DNA of 64,000 nt, taken from positions 2,480,001 to 2,544,000 of the forward strand of contig JAALGY010000023.1 in NCBI GenBank assembly GCA_032358165.1, in the 5' to 3' direction. Under the pieces are notes generated by a model, which was not told where the DNA came from, ran no database searches, and worked only from the letters and a program-made list of their open reading frames with translations. This DNA comes from Diplosphaera chodatii (Eukaryota; Chlorophyta; Trebouxiophyceae; Prasiolales; Stichococcaceae). The translations under genes and the position numbers were made by a program. This document shows positions 12,301-24,823 of this stretch, in pieces (positions within the stretch are counted from its first letter, which is position 1; every line of letters begins with the position of its first letter).

Positions 12301-13914
12301 CTGAGGGGCTCTCCCTCAGCGACGCCTACTGCCAACCGTCTGCATCTTCCAGCCAACCCGCCGGTGCGCCTTGACACTCTGTGCGATGCATGATGCAGGT
12401 TGTGCTGCACTATCAACCGGTCTCGGACCCGCCATGCAAACCCACACAGTGGGTGGTGCTCTCTCATGTGCTTCCAAGGCAGCGGGTGAAGCATGTTTCC
12501 CTATGCTGCAGGCTTTGTGCATGTGCAAACAGCCGGACAGCCGCTGGTGCCTTATCTCAATGGCGCCTCCCGTGAGCTTGCGGATGGCGCCGCTGCCGAG
12601 GGCAGCCAGTCCACCGTCCGCACTCCAGGGCCTGGCGCGGATGCCGCAGTGCGCATGTTCTCCCCTTAGCTTCGATAGAAAAGGGCCTGCATGGCCGTGG
12701 TATTGGGTCCACTTCGTCTTGATCAGTGTCAGACATGCTCAGAGCTTGCTGTAGCCCTCTCAAGTCTTCTCTGAACTCGGCCGGAAGAAACAGCCTGATG
12801 AAATGCTGTTGGACGCAGGCGGATGCGAGTCCCAGCCAGACGCAGTGTGGCGCACTGCCCGGCATCGGGGACGGGACGCCCAGCAATGTCTCGCTGCCCA
12901 TACGCCACCTGCAGTTTGCATCTGCTGCACGCGCAGCAGGTGAGCATCCACACTGCCTTCCGAGGATCACCAACCGGCTGCCGGTTTTGCACAACCATCA
13001 GTGTTGGATGGTTCCATGGTTCGTGTGTCTGCCTCGCATCGCAAATGCCCTGGTGTGTGACATGTGCAGGGCGGCCACCTGCAGCCGAGGCTGTACAGGC
13101 GGTCAATGCTGCCGCTGCCCAAACAGCAGCTGCACCAGGTGCGTCTGTGTTGAATGGTGCATCGCATGCGTGTGATGCTCTGTCACACTGATCAGCTGAC
13201 CAAACGCCACATTGCCGCTGACATCAGATGTTGTACAGCAGGCGAGCAAGGCAACCCGCTGCAAGTACTGACTGGCTTCGAGTCATCTCCCTTCAAGAAC
13301 GGCGGCTACCTGTTTGAGCACCATGCCTGCGGGTGCGCTAACTTGAACAGTGTTTTGATGCGCCTGAATGCACAGTTCATGCACACACGGCTACAGCACC
13401 GTTTCACATTGCTTGGGACTCCCTCGGTTCCGTTGACAAAACAAACATAGTGCTGGGTCATTACATGATGTGCCCCACTGCTTGCATTGTATGACACCCT
13501 GTGTTTGTGAACCTGGTGCAGGTATACCTTCCGGCTCATGCCGCTGGTCAACAACGAGCTGCTGTATAGGCCCTACACCCTTGGCGAACTGTACGACGTG
13601 AGCAGTCCTTCTGTTGTGACTGCATGACAGCGGCTGCTTGTGAACCACCACAGTGTCCGCCGCTGGCTAGCTGCCGTGCCAACGGCATGCATGCCAGTGC
13701 GGACAGGACTGTGCAGTCAAGAGCTCTACTTCTGCCATCCAGCTTGTATATCCATGTGCGATCCCCAGGCAGTTTGCTGCCCTTTGTACAGGAGATGCCC
13801 GCCTTCCTGCGGAGCGAGATGACGATCCACATCAGCCAGCGCACCAAGTTGCTCAACCACATCATGGACGTTCTGGCGCGGTACACTGGCGGCTTCTCAC
13901 TGGAGGCACAGTAG
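9302..13914 (+). CDS. Coiled-coil protein with KEN box and monopolin-like (Csm1/Pcs1) C-terminus
   Basis: Exon 1 (9302 to about 10002) encodes a basic, disordered, Lys/Pro/Ala-rich region with a KEN tripeptide at residues 60-62 (SSKENKVPGR). Exon 2 (from about 10134) continues low complexity and then turns helical (LQMLQLQVQRASAYGHLQ). Four exons between 11092 and 12180 are continuous coiled coil (for example RQRLTEQLLDLEAGVAERD). Small exons in the 12280-13140 stretch are poorly resolved. The last three exons (about 13240-13332, 13524-13598 and 13771-13914) encode a compact domain: GYLFEHH, YTFRLMPLVNNELLYRPYTL, then LPFVQEMPAFLRSEMTIHIS and QRTKLLNHIMDVL before TAG. The pattern of beta strands, then LPxFLxxEM..., then a terminal helix resembles the globular domain of Csm1/Pcs1, which clamps kinetochores or rDNA in fungi; plant relatives are reported. 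A KEN box would fit destruction by APC/C. The family call is by eye. Confidence 0.7.
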
Positions 13915-14840
13915 ATGACGAGCACTGCTTGCTTGCTTGGGGCGAACGCTTATTTCCTATGTCATTGGCGCACTTGCACTGCCTGTGGTTTTGAGTCTGG
14001 TGGCTGCTGATGTACGATGACGCAGTGTTGATGGTGTGCAGTATACCGTACCTCCCAGCATCTAATCCCCATCCCAAACAATCGAATTTATTTTGGCCAC
14101 CGCGCACAACCGCGCAGCGGATTCGGAATTTTTCGAAGGCAATGCGCAGCTGATTCCTGCAGCACGTTGCGCAGTGTTGCTTGCTGTGTCGCTTTGTGAC
14201 GTCGTTCAGAAGGTGTGCATCATAGGCCTGTATGCGCTATGCGCCGAAATTTTGCAAAATCTACTGGGAATCGAGCCTGGGAGCTGATTTTGGCGCGAAA
14301 TCAATTTTCCACCCCTACCGCGCACCAATCCCGAATTTCTTAGTTTCTTCGCGCAGTGGCCTAAAGGTCAGTTTTGGGGTTCGCGCAGCCCCGCCTGAAT
14401 TATTAATAGTGATTAGATGCTGGGAGGTACGGTAGCAGGTTCAAGTGACGAACTGCATCAAAGGTACACAGCCAATCTTCCTATGATGGAGGCTGTCCAC
14501 CTCTCCCATGAGATGATTGTCATCTTGATGGATGCACTATACTGCTGCATTGCTATACCGTACACACGGTGCAGCCACTTGCTGCGGGCGCTGAGACCCT
14601 CCGACACGAGGCAAACCGCGGTCGAGAGCACCTCCACCTACAATACAACTGGCGGAATTTTCGATGGTGGCAGGAGCAATAGAGCAAGTGCGCTTACACC
14701 CTCCGGTCTCCGGTCGACACCAGGGGCATGATCATACCATGCACGCATGACCAGACATACACCGAAACCGTTCATGAGTTTGCCATCGCATGTCGGTCAC
14801 CTCTTGTATGGCCGGTATACGATACACGGTTGCAGGAAAG
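13915..14840. other. Intergenic stretch holding a MITE-like element
   Basis: The stretch between two plus-strand genes consists of a short 3' region, the element at 14044-14434, and about 400 bp of promoter-like sequence. The latter contains TATACCGTACAC near 14556 and GGTATACGATACACGG near 14812. No exon is apparent. Confidence 0.45.
14044..14434. mobile_element. MITE-like element with perfect 22-24 bp terminal inverted repeats and TA flanks
   Basis: The left end at 14044-14067 and the right end at 14411-14434 are exact reverse complements over 24 bp (core CCGTACCTCCCAGCATCTAA, beginning at 14046). The outermost bases on both sides are TA, which can be read as a TA target duplication, leaving a 387 bp core with 22 bp repeats. 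The interior is visibly lower in GC than the neighbouring exons, has no long open frame, and contains GCGCG-rich subterminal motifs. This fits a non-autonomous DNA transposon, with TA duplications typical of the Tc1/mariner group. It lies about 130 bp after the stop of the upstream gene, probably in or just past its 3' UTR. Confidence 0.75.
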
Positions 14841-17800
14841 ATGAGGCGCTCCATTGGCCTGCTGATAGCGCTGATGCTGCATCTTATGCCGCTGCTTGTC
14901 ACATGCCAGCGTGAGCAGGTAACACATTTGTCAAATCCACTGCATCCATCTCGTGCTGACTCGCAGACGATAGTGCTAACCCGAGGATACCAATGGAACT
15001 TGCTGTCAAAAATCAGCTGCGTCATGTTGCAATGCTGCATGACGCAGCACGCATGGACTCCATCGATTTCACAGTTCAGCACCTGAGCCTTTACATGAAA
15101 GTTGACGCCTGATGCGATGATGCACGCATATCTTGCAGACCGCTCTGAGCGGCACGGGCTGCAGCTGGGACGATCTGGCATGTGCTGAAAGGGCCGCTGC
15201 CGACGGGCAGCCGACAGCAGCAAGCCCTGATGTGCCTGCTGGAGATGTCATGTCATCGCCAGTTGAGCAGCACGCTGCGACTGGTTACCAGTCGACTCGC
15301 CGCGTCAAGCACGACCAGCGGCCAGTGCCACCTGCAGTCCTGCGGCGAGGCCTGCTGCAGCTTGGCAGACTGCTCAATGCACCATTCAGGTGAACCACCT
15401 ATCCCTGTAAGCTGAGGTCAGTCAAGGTCGCCATTTGTGCAAACGTCTCACTCTGGCAGTGGTGTGTGCAGGTGTGTCTTTGTGGTAGCAGGCAGGCAAA
15501 CTTGTTTTTGTCAAATTGTACAGTTCACCTGCTGTCTGTCTGCGAGGTGGCTGCTGGCTGGCAAGCACGCGGCGCAGCAGCGGCAGCAGCAAGCGGAGCA
15601 CGAGGCGGCACTCGTGTGCCACATCCTGGAGGCGCACTTCCACCACATCCGGCGCGACTGGCACGCTGCTGTGCGCGGTGGCCAGCTGAAGGCGAGCTTA
15701 AATGTCTTCAGCTCTTGGTGTGACCGGCGAGTGGCCGAACTTGGCAATGTGTTTGCATGTATTTTTTCAACCTGACAAACATCAGCCACATATGTCAGCA
15801 GCACTGTCAAGTGCTGCTTGCTGTGCGCAGACGGTACAGGTGCTGATCGTCTCCTTGTCTGCTGCTGCTGCACAGGAGGCAGGGCCAGCGGCCGAGCAGC
15901 TGCAGGTGCTGCAGATCGCGCTGGTCGATGAGGAGTGCGCGGCTGCGCAGCAGACGGGGCCGCTGGCTGAGGACATCTGGCGGCAATACCTGCAGGTAGG
16001 GCAAATGCATACCGCAGCTGGCAAGCGCTGCCTGTCTGCACAACAGCTGTGCATCATGCCACTGCCAAGCAAGGGCGCAAAACCCCTGTCGTGGTGCGCA
16101 GTTACGGGACGGCCGCTCTGCAGCCGGCACCTCTGCCGATACCTTGAGCAATGCGATCGCACGTGCGGTGCAAGCCAACGGTTCCATCCCAGCAGCAACA
16201 GCAAAGTCTGCTCTGCACCCGCCCCTGCCCGCAGCCGCAGGTGTCACACATATACATGGGACAGCGCAGCCCACCCAGCCCGAAGTCCCAACTGCAGCTC
16301 GTGACTCAGCAGTGCCTGCGTCCAATGCTACTTCTGAGCGGGCTGCTGCTCCGGTGTCCGAGCAGGCAGACAGCGCACAGCCAGATCCAGAGGAGCCTGC
16401 AGGCCACCTTCACAGAGACAGTGTTGCTTCAGACTCCTCACAGCTGGCCTCATTTCCCAGCACTGCTGGCAGGGGCAATGCCAGCGTGACCCTGCACCAG
16501 GCACAGCCAGCGGGTTGGTGGCATGGGCTGCTAAGGGGCGTTCACGAAGGTACGGCTCGGTGTGGCATTGTGCATGATGCGCCAGTGTCGGCTAGTTTGC
16601 GCATTCCCTGCACCCAAGAGCACAACAAAAGTCTTGTAGGCTGTCCAGCCGCATTGCCTGTTGCATAGGTGAGCGCAAGCCGAACACGACACCGTACATC
16701 GAAGCCTTCAAGCGCCGCATGCCCGGTGTCGTCGACCTGCCGCTCGGCTATGATGAGGAGGCACCAGCTGCCGCCGAGGATCCAGGCCCCGACCCCTTGC
16801 CACCGGGCGGCGGCAACGACAGTGCACCGTCTACCAGCAGGCCGTCAGATGATGAGGCTGTCAGTAGGAAAGACACTGTGCAGGTAGCAGCAGAACCTGC
16901 CATCCACATACAGCTGGTGGAGCCTAAAGCACAGCAAGACCCAGCAGCAGGTGCTGTAGCTGAGGACGGCACCTCCAGCATCCGCGCTGTTGCAGAACCC
17001 AGCAAGGCTGTGCTAGCTCGCGGTGCAGCAGCCGAAGCCGGCTGGCACATGGTGCAGGTGAGCACTGCAGAGGTGGGCTTGATGGTCTCCCACCCCAATG
17101 TCTGCCACCTCCGACTATAGCGACGTTGGCCGATCCGCACATCAGAGGTCAGAGATCGCCTCAAGGGCTTTCACTATTGTTTGCAGGCGGCAATGTCTGC
17201 AGGTGAAGCCGGTATATATGCCATCAGTGCCGTAAGGGATACGCTGGCATGTGCGTGGCGCTCTGCTGGAGCCGGTATGGAACACACCTGCCGCCGGTGG
17301 AACATGCCGCAGCAGCTGAGGGCAGGTGCCAGCCGCATCACCAGCCGCGTGGCCAACATGGAAGACCCACACACCGCTGTGCTGCTTGGACAGGTGATCG
17401 ACTGACTCAGTGCTGACTCCAATCATGCTGCAGCTTGCACAAGCACTGCCTGGTGCGAGACAGCATTGGCGCACAGTCTGTCACCCTTCGCAGCAAAGTG
17501 CTGACATGAAGTTCAGAATGCTGCTGTGACAGGTGCTGCTGGCGGCGCTGGTTACCGCCTTCCTGGCGTACCTGCCATCCTGGCTGCAGGTGCATGCTGG
17601 AGGTGCACGACAGCCCTGCTGCAAGCAATCTGCATTCGTGCTTGTCCATATCAATCGTTCATTACTGATGCTAATAAACAATTTCGCATGGCTTTGAAGA
17701 AGCCATCGATACTCAGGGAGCACCATCGTGTGCTGCAACCTCTGTTGTTTTACATCGTAGGCAGTGCTCGAGCGGGACAGCATCACCGCCCTCCTGCCGC

Positions 17801-20702
17801 CCCAAGGCACAGACGACAGTCCCCCGCCCGATGCGCCGGCAGAGTCAGCGTCGGCAGCTGCCAGCAGTGCGGCACCCACGGGCCACATGCGTCGCAGCAG
17901 CTGGCACGCCGGCCCCGCACTGGAGCCGATTCGCATCGACATTGGGCGCCATGCCGCGGGCAACAGCGGCGCTCATCAGGCGCGGCGTCATCCTCGCAGC
18001 AGCGCTGGCATTGAAGCCTGCATCGAGGGTGCTGCCGCTGGCCCTGGTCCCCCCATCACCCTGCAGCAGGCGGCGGAGATCTGGGCAGTCACGCCACCAG
18101 GCGCACATCGCCGCCCTCGGCAGCGGCTGCCTAGTGCCTCCAGCCTCCAACCTGACATGGCCGAGGCCGTTGCAGCAGGAAGTATCGTGGCCACTGCTGG
18201 TGATGATACATCAGGCAAGGCCTATAGTACACGATGATGTGCTCTGCAGCGGCTTGCTGCCTGCGATCATCGAGTATCAAGTCGGTGCACTGGGTCAGCT
18301 GCCACCTACTTCGCAGCGCTTTTCGTGCTGTTCCAGGCTCTGATGTCTCGCCGGGGTTCACACCACGCTCGGCCGCCTCTGCCGCTGCTGCCAAACACAG
18401 CGCTCCTGCAGCAGAGGGCAGCCCTTCGGCTGGATCTGTGGCAGCGACCAGGGTCTTAGGGTCCGTAGGATCTCAAGTCACTCCTGCCCAGGACAGCGCC
18501 GGCCGTGCTGCTGGACAAGCAGCAGGAGGGACACGCCTGCCGCTATTCGAACCCCACCCTGTGCTGGCGACACTGGCTGCTGCAGAGCGCACATTGGAGC
18601 CGATGGCCAGCGCAGGTGGTTCATGCATGCAAGGTTCCCAAGCTTGAGCCATGTGCAGGGCTTCTCTCGGCTCAAAACTGATCTGCTTGCTGCCAAAGCA
18701 TGACAGTGCGCAGCTCCTGCATGCAAGACTGCATAGCAGCAAGGCTGATGTGGATCTGGAGTGATATCCGCAGGGAGGCCAGCAGTCAGACGGCCACAGG
18801 CGACTGTGCATGAGAGGCCAAGCACCGAGCCGAGGTCTTCGTTGTTGCCCAGGGCTGCAGCGGCTGCAACAACGGCTGGCAGAACTCGATCTCATTCGGC
18901 AGCACGTTTGCATGTGGCAAAGACCGCAGATGCTGAGGACCCGGCCCTATGGGGCGGTCCTGCGGAACAGACGGTAAGCATATCTGCTGCTGCTACTGTT
19001 CGTGCCCGTCAAATCAGTCAAATCTCGTTGCAACCTGTGCAGTGTCGAACAACAGCAGCGCTTTAGTCCTAGCCATCGCGTCATCTGCACACCCAGGTGC
19101 ACCGGACCATGACGCCGCCGCTGTCACTGGATGCGCCCGCCGCTGCAACCAGCTACGGTCCTCAGACGCAGCGGCCGCTGCCGCCGCCGAGCAGCAGATC
19201 GGCGGTCAGCATGCCAGCGGATGTCGCTGCTGCAGCGGCGGCAGTGTCACCAGCCATGGGCCGTCTGCTTGGGCGGCTGACGCCCAGAGACGCCCAGGTT
19301 GCCGCTCCGGCTTCCACTGCCGCCGCCGCTGCTGGTTCTATTGTCGCTGATATGGTGCCACCGCTGTGGGGCAGCAGCATGGGCTCAGAGGCAGCAGAGG
19401 CAGGCGGCTTCCGCCTGAGCCTCAGTGAGCTGAGCGCCAGTGAGGAGGCGGCGGCCACCGCGCTGTACGAGGTGCATCAGCTGGTGACAGGAAATGTTGT
19501 TGGGCATTGGCAGTCCCTTGACATGCATGCGATTGAAGGCGCTGTAATGCCCCACCACAGTGGACGCCATTAGTCGTGACACTTGAGCTCAGCGGGCTGC
19601 AGGCGGAGCCACCAGTGTGCAGTGCGGTAGACAGCCCAGCCAGCAGGCTGGCTGACGTGGCCACCACCGCGGAGGGCGTGCTGGTGGGCGTGGAGCGCAC
19701 CCTGCAGCAGAACACCGCATTTGACGGCGCATCCTCCGAGGTGCGGCCAGCTACTGCGACCTCTTGTTCGCCAGGTAGAAGGACCAGCATCAGGTGATAA
19801 CAACAACGACAGCAGTGGCTGTTGCTGTCGATGCTTTGCAGGAAGAGGAGCCAGCCATGCGGCTGCGGCGGATGTCATCGGCAATGGCGGCTGCATCGCA
19901 GCAGCTTGAGCAGACACATGTCGACCCCCGTGCCGGAGCCAAGGATGTGCGCGCCTGCAGCAGCGATGGCACGGCAGCCGCACCTGCGAGTGTCAGCAAA
20001 GAGCAGGGCTCTGGGCTGGCTGCCCCGGCTCCCGGCCCTAATACAGAGCCTGCAGCCAGCATCATCAGAGCCGACGTGCAAGCCCCTGCCGCCGCTGCCG
20101 CCATATGAGGTGCCGCCGCTGGGCGCACCAGCTGCAGCCGGCAGCCCTGTGCAGTCCCAGTTGTTGACGGCCTCCTCGCTGCCAGAGCTTCACGGTGCGG
20201 GTCCACTGTGTTCGCTGCAGCACGGGTTGATACTGCTGCTCTGTTTTCAAGACGGTAGTCAACACAGCATGCTCCTAGCAATTGTCCTGAGCATCCATTG
20301 TGTGGCGTGCCATAACGATGGTCAACGGCTACAGGATCGGAGATGCCCTTGCCGCCAATGGCAACACCGGCAGCCTCGCTGCCGCCACCCGTGCTGGCGA
20401 GCCGCATCCCCCGTCCGGCATCTGGCCGCTGCATGCCGGCCGCTCCAGGTACGGATATGCAGCACATGCTGGCGGGCATTGGTAAGCTGGTACCCCTGCC
20501 CTACAGGACCCAAGGATCGGATACACAGCTGGCTCTGCTTGCGTCGCTTGTGCTGCAGGATGTGCAACACGACATGCTTCCCAGACCTGTGTTGTAACAG
20601 CATATCGATGCCAGCTGAGGTTCGGTGCATGACAAGGAACGTTGGTCGAGTGCAGGTCTGCAGGCAGGCGGCGCTTCACCGAGCCCAGGCCCTACCACCT
20701 AG
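14841..20702 (+). CDS. Long Ala-rich protein with N-terminal signal sequence, unknown family
   Basis: Exon 1 (14841-14918) encodes a hydrophobic leader (MRRSIGLLIALMLHLMPLLV) that looks like a signal peptide or anchor. Then follow TALSGTGCSWDDLACAE (from about 15139), a helical Gln/Glu/His segment (WLLAGKHAAQQRQQQAEHEA, near 15550), EAGPAAEQLQVLQIALVDEE (near 15876), and a long disordered exon (about 16107-16550). A conserved-looking stretch PYIEAFKRRMPGVVDLPLGY lies near 16693. A possible membrane helix, VLLAALVTAFLAYLPSWL, lies near 17533. The remainder is low-complexity Ala/Ser/Pro to about 20100. The 3' end is unsure: one frame stops at 20106-20108, while another spliced path ends in GASPSPGPTT and TAG near 20700. 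Two adjacent genes cannot be excluded. I do not recognise the protein. Confidence 0.55.
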
Positions 20703-21704
20703 TGCCATACAGCCACCAACACCACCGCGCGTTGGCCAAGCTGCTGCTGCAAAGCTGTTTGATGCCAGCTCATGAGGCGAGCAGCTACTGCTTGATACAG
20801 CCCGGCGGGAAGCAAGCCAACCGTCTCAGCAGCATTCTGCCAGCTGTTGCCAATGACAGCATGGAAAGCAGCCTTGGCAGCGTCGGAGCGTAGCAGGCTG
20901 CACAGTCCCTTGCCCGCAGTGGCTGTCGTAGCAGTATCAACAGCAGCACGTCCTGGATGTACCGGTAGTTGCACCAGAAGCCAGTGGCTGCTTGCGCTCC
21001 GACGAAGTGACTTGCGTGTAAAGGTCGTAAGCTGCCTTCAAAATGCATGTGAAGTCTGTGTTTGCAAGTTTGTGCAAAGCGTAGAGCTCTGATAGATGCG
21101 AGACGAGCAACTCTGTGTATTGGTACGATGAGAGATGCAGTGGGTTGGCTGTTAGGTTTCAAGCTGGCTCATTACCAAACGACTCCTGACGTCGCCAAAC
21201 ATTGAGCAACGCATTGTCAGCGTTGTCACTAAACTCAGCACAGAAACAGGTAACAATCCACAACACAGACAGGGCTGCCGGTGGGCACCACAAGGGCGTA
21301 CCATACCACCGGCAGCAAGAATGGTGCAGGCTCGGCCAGCAAACGGCTGGAGCCGACAAGTCTGCTAAGAATCGGAGCTGCCACAGACCCCTCTGGAGCG
21401 GAGGAGGCTGTGGCATGCCCACAAGTGACCAACAACAGTCCAATGCGACCAGTGCAACCACAACTGCAGGAGCCAAAACTGCTCGAAGTCGACAAACTGC
21501 TCAAGTCGACTGAAACGACCCGCCCCAGCTTGAGCGATGCTGGGACAGGGTAGTGCCACCTTGCTCTCTGAGTACTTGCCACCTCTGCAGTCTACTGTGG
21601 AGGTGTGCCACCAAATGACTTGATGAGATGCGCGCCCTCTGCTGCCGGGCGAGTATGTGCTTACACGAGACTGATTGTCTTGTGCTGAGGCGCCGGCGGG
21701 TGGC
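20703..21704. other. Convergent 3' intergenic region
   Basis: About 1 kb lies between two converging genes. It is lower in GC than the exons and offers no frame that splices into anything recognisable. It probably holds two 3' UTRs; no repeat was noticed. Confidence 0.35.
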
Positions 21705-23766
21705 TCACGCCTGGGCGGTGCGGTGCGTGCGGCCGCGGGTGCGCAGGCCGGCGCGGGCGGCCACGCGGGCCAGCACATCCTTGCCGGGATGGAACCGCAG
21801 CTTCACCATGGCATCAATGGCCTGTGGGGCATAAAGCGATGTGATAAGCAAGATAAGCAACCCATGCCTGCTGGAGGGCACAGCGGAAAGAACACCTCTT
21901 AGTGCAATCTGTAGCCAGCTGCACACTGCAGATGTGCTGATTGCTGCAGCCTAGGACAAGAAAGCCAAGCTGTTGCATGGCTGGACAATGAGGTCGTCTG
22001 TAACCCAGCAGCAGCATGATATGTAGCAACACGAGACAGCAGGAAGCACATCTGGGCCACCGGCGGCACCTGGGACAGCTCGGCGGGTCGGAAGGAGTCC
22101 AGCTGGCGGCGCAGCGCGGAGCCCAGGCTCTTCAGCACCTGCCGCGGCGGGGGGCTGCTCAGGGCCGCGCACGCCACCAGCAGCCGCGCCACATCAGCGG
22201 GCGCCACCTGTTGTGTGGTGATGTGCCTCCGTTAAGCACCATGTTTTTCCAGATCCCTAGCTGCCAATATATCCATGAACTCCCTCCCTGCCATCGGGTG
22301 CACAAGCTGCACTGACAGGACGGCCTTGACAGCACGTAACAGCGGCAGCTTTGCACATGTAAATTCCACCAGCAACCCAGGCGCCATGCGCACCTGCAGC
22401 TCCTGGTGGGCGAGGGCCTCGCCGACGGCATTGACCAGCGCGGCGCCAGGCTCCTGCCCCAGGGCCGCCAGCGCACACAGCAGCAGCGGCAGCTGCGCGG
22501 GGGCAAAGCCCTCCAGCTGCGCCTGCGCCTGCTTGTTGGCCGCCTACAGGGGGGGATGACGCGCTGTTCAGGGCATGCGACGTGATGCTAGCTCAGCTTG
22601 TACAACGGACTGTCAACCTTGGTTATGTGGCAATGGCAGTATGCCTGTAGCGTTTGGGCAAGACAAGTACCTTGTGCATCCTAAGAATCGAGGTCATGGT
22701 AATCAATGGCAACACTGTGTACCTTGAGGAAGGACGCGGGGGCATTGAACTCGAGGCGCGCCAGGGCGTCCAGCGTCTCGGTCAGCTGCTGCGGGGTCAG
22801 CGCCGGCAGCCGGCGCTCTGCCATGGCGGCCAGGCGCTCCACCAGGTCCGAGGCGCGCACCTCTGCCCGCTCACCCTCCCTGCAGCAGCCAAGAGTGCAC
22901 CCCTCAGCAATGTGATGCTGACTGGCAGCTCTGTCATGTGCAGGAATGTGACGTGCAACAGCTCCTGCTGTCTGCGCCTGCCCGGTAGTGCTGTGCTGCA
23001 CAATCAGGAGTCAGTTGACAGGTTATGTCGCACCCGAGGTGGGAGTAGATGGCGGACAGGCGGGACAAGGCAGCCACTACAGAGGCCTCGTCCACCATCC
23101 AGGCGCTGAAGTCGGACAGCGAGGCTGAGATGTCCAGCCACGAGTACGCCGACCTGCGCACTGACAATCGTGTCAGCAAGCCCAGGATGACCTGACTCGA
23201 TCTCAAGAAGACCACTTCAACACGAATCTGGTTGAGATAAGCCGGAATGATGTCACATTCCGCCGCGACGTATAGTGGAAGTTGTAAAACTACGTGTCTA
23301 GCCATTCAGCGAACACCTAGCAGTCATGAGCAGGGTGATGGCAAAACCCCCAACCTGAGGTGGGCATGCAGGCGCTCCAGCTCCAGCGAGTCGAGCGAAG
23401 CAAAGTTTGACGCAGGCGCGGTGGAGTACTGCGCGTTGGCGTGCTGCTCGCGCGACTGCGCGGCTGAGGCTGTGGCATGGGCGCACCGCCTACAGAGGCA
23501 ACGAGTTGGGAGATGAACATCAATGCAGTAGTGTCATCACAACAGGTTGTGAGGCCAGCGGCAACGCCATGCCGGACCAGGCAGGATGAGGAGGAACGTG
23601 CATCTACAAGCAAGCACCTGTATGTCTGATTGGGGCCCGGCAGCCGGAACACAGCAGCAGGGCGGCTGTGTGCTGCTACGGTGCTGCCACAGGGCAGCTG
23701 CCCTCCAAGCCTGCCGCTCAACATCCCGCCGCCTGCGCAGCGAGACCATAAGCGTAAGACCATCAT
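21705..23766 (-). CDS. Organelle-targeted helical-repeat protein (RAP/HPR/OPR-like repeats)
   Basis: The start at 23766 gives a leader rich in Arg, Ser, Gly and Ala with few acids (MMVLRLWSRCAGGG...), typical of a mitochondrial or plastid transit peptide. Exon 2 continues with SLDSLELERLHAHL. Exon 3 (near 23147-23041) gives SAYSWLDISASLSDFSAWMV and ALSRLSAIYSHLG. Then come repeat-like exons: ASDLVERLAAMAERRLPALT followed by PQQLTETLDALARLEFNAP (near 22880-22725), FAPAQLPLLLCALAALGQEP (near 22545-22395), and APADVARLLVACAALSS (near 22210-22080). The last exon (AIDAMVKLRFHPGKDVLARV) ends in TGA at 21705-21707. The 35-40 residue unit with P..L...L.ALA.LG resembles heptatricopeptide/FASTK-RAP or octotricopeptide solenoids, which bind organellar RNA. 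No C-terminal RAP domain is visible. The exact subfamily is inferred. Confidence 0.72.
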
Positions 23767-24823
23767 GTGACCAGTTTTCTGGGGGGTCCCCTGCTATGGG
23801 GACAGCAGCAGGCGCGGTGACCCGCAGCGAAGCTCTGCCTTGTACTGCGCCTCGCTTTTTGGGCTTTTGTTAGCCAAGGATAAGGCGCGGGCTCGGCACC
23901 CGCACATGATTGCGGACTGCGGTGCCTCGAGACAGTTGCTGAGGCACCGAAATTAGCGCGCGCCGAATACATGCGGGCCTGGTTCAAAACCCCGTCTGGA
24001 GAGACAGCCCAGCACGCAACGGCCGCCTTGGCGCCTGCCCCTCCCCTGCCCTCTGCTCACCTTGACACTTGTCGATATGATGGTGCGAGCGCCGGTGCTC
24101 GTGGGCGCAATGAAGGACCAGCTGTCGAGCGAGAGCTGGACTGTGGCCGGTGGGTGGTGTCAAGCCTGGAGCTGCGAGCTCAACGGGCACGATCAGCTGG
24201 TCGTTGATGATCTGCGACCTGCTAGTTTATCTGTGTGCTGCCCGTCACAAAGCTGGGGGAGCTACGAATTGGAGATGGGAGTTTTACCGGTCGATCGCAC
24301 AGGATCCTGCCTGCGATGCGACTGGCCACTAGCTTCCCGGAGGCAGCTAGGCAGACCCGGGGCAGCTGTGCTCCTTTGGTGGATCGGCGCACTTCGATGG
24401 GCACCTTTCCTTAGTGTATGGGGTGTTGATTTACTACCTTCAGTACAGCACCTGGTCGCTTATACCACACGCTTCTGTTACGGGAGACCGGCTCGATGAC
24501 GGGATGTTGTTGCAGTCCTGCATTGTACAGCGAACATTGCGCGGCTGGGTGACAAGCTCTCAGAGTTCTGACGACCGGTATAGTGTCGGTGCTGGAAGCT
24601 CCCACCACTCGATGCCCGCGTACACAGCTTTCCCTAGTGCTGACTGACGTCGCAGCTGGCACAGGGCAGCAAACCTCGCTGAGTGCGTCTCGCAGCGCAC
24701 CAGCGCTCGATGTCTTCACTACACACACAGGCGAGCTGCTTGACGGGGTGTGTAGGGTGCTCACTGTCTGGCGGTAGCCAACACGCCGGGGTTTGCCTTG
24801 CTGGCAGCCGACTACAGCTCAGA
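23767..24823. promoter_or_regulatory. Divergent promoter region
   Basis: About 1.06 kb lies between opposite gene starts. Some plus-strand frames are open here, but none joins convincingly to the downstream gene; an extra 5' exon of that gene is possible. GGTTCAAAACC at about 23990 recalls a tRNA T-loop, but no cloverleaf can be built around it. Confidence 0.35.

Noticed and set aside
9302..13914. Kinesin or structural-maintenance protein for the coiled-coil gene
   Set aside because: No motor or ATPase motifs are present, and the C-terminal compact domain fits neither.
19822..20775. 317-codon plus-strand frame as a separate gene
   Set aside because: It overlaps a better coding frame of the long Ala-rich gene. 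Only parts of it (near 20064-20200) look plausible, as an alternative 3' path.
23980..24010. tRNA T-loop-like GGTTCAAAACC
   Set aside because: The stem bases do not pair and no acceptor or anticodon arm can be drawn.
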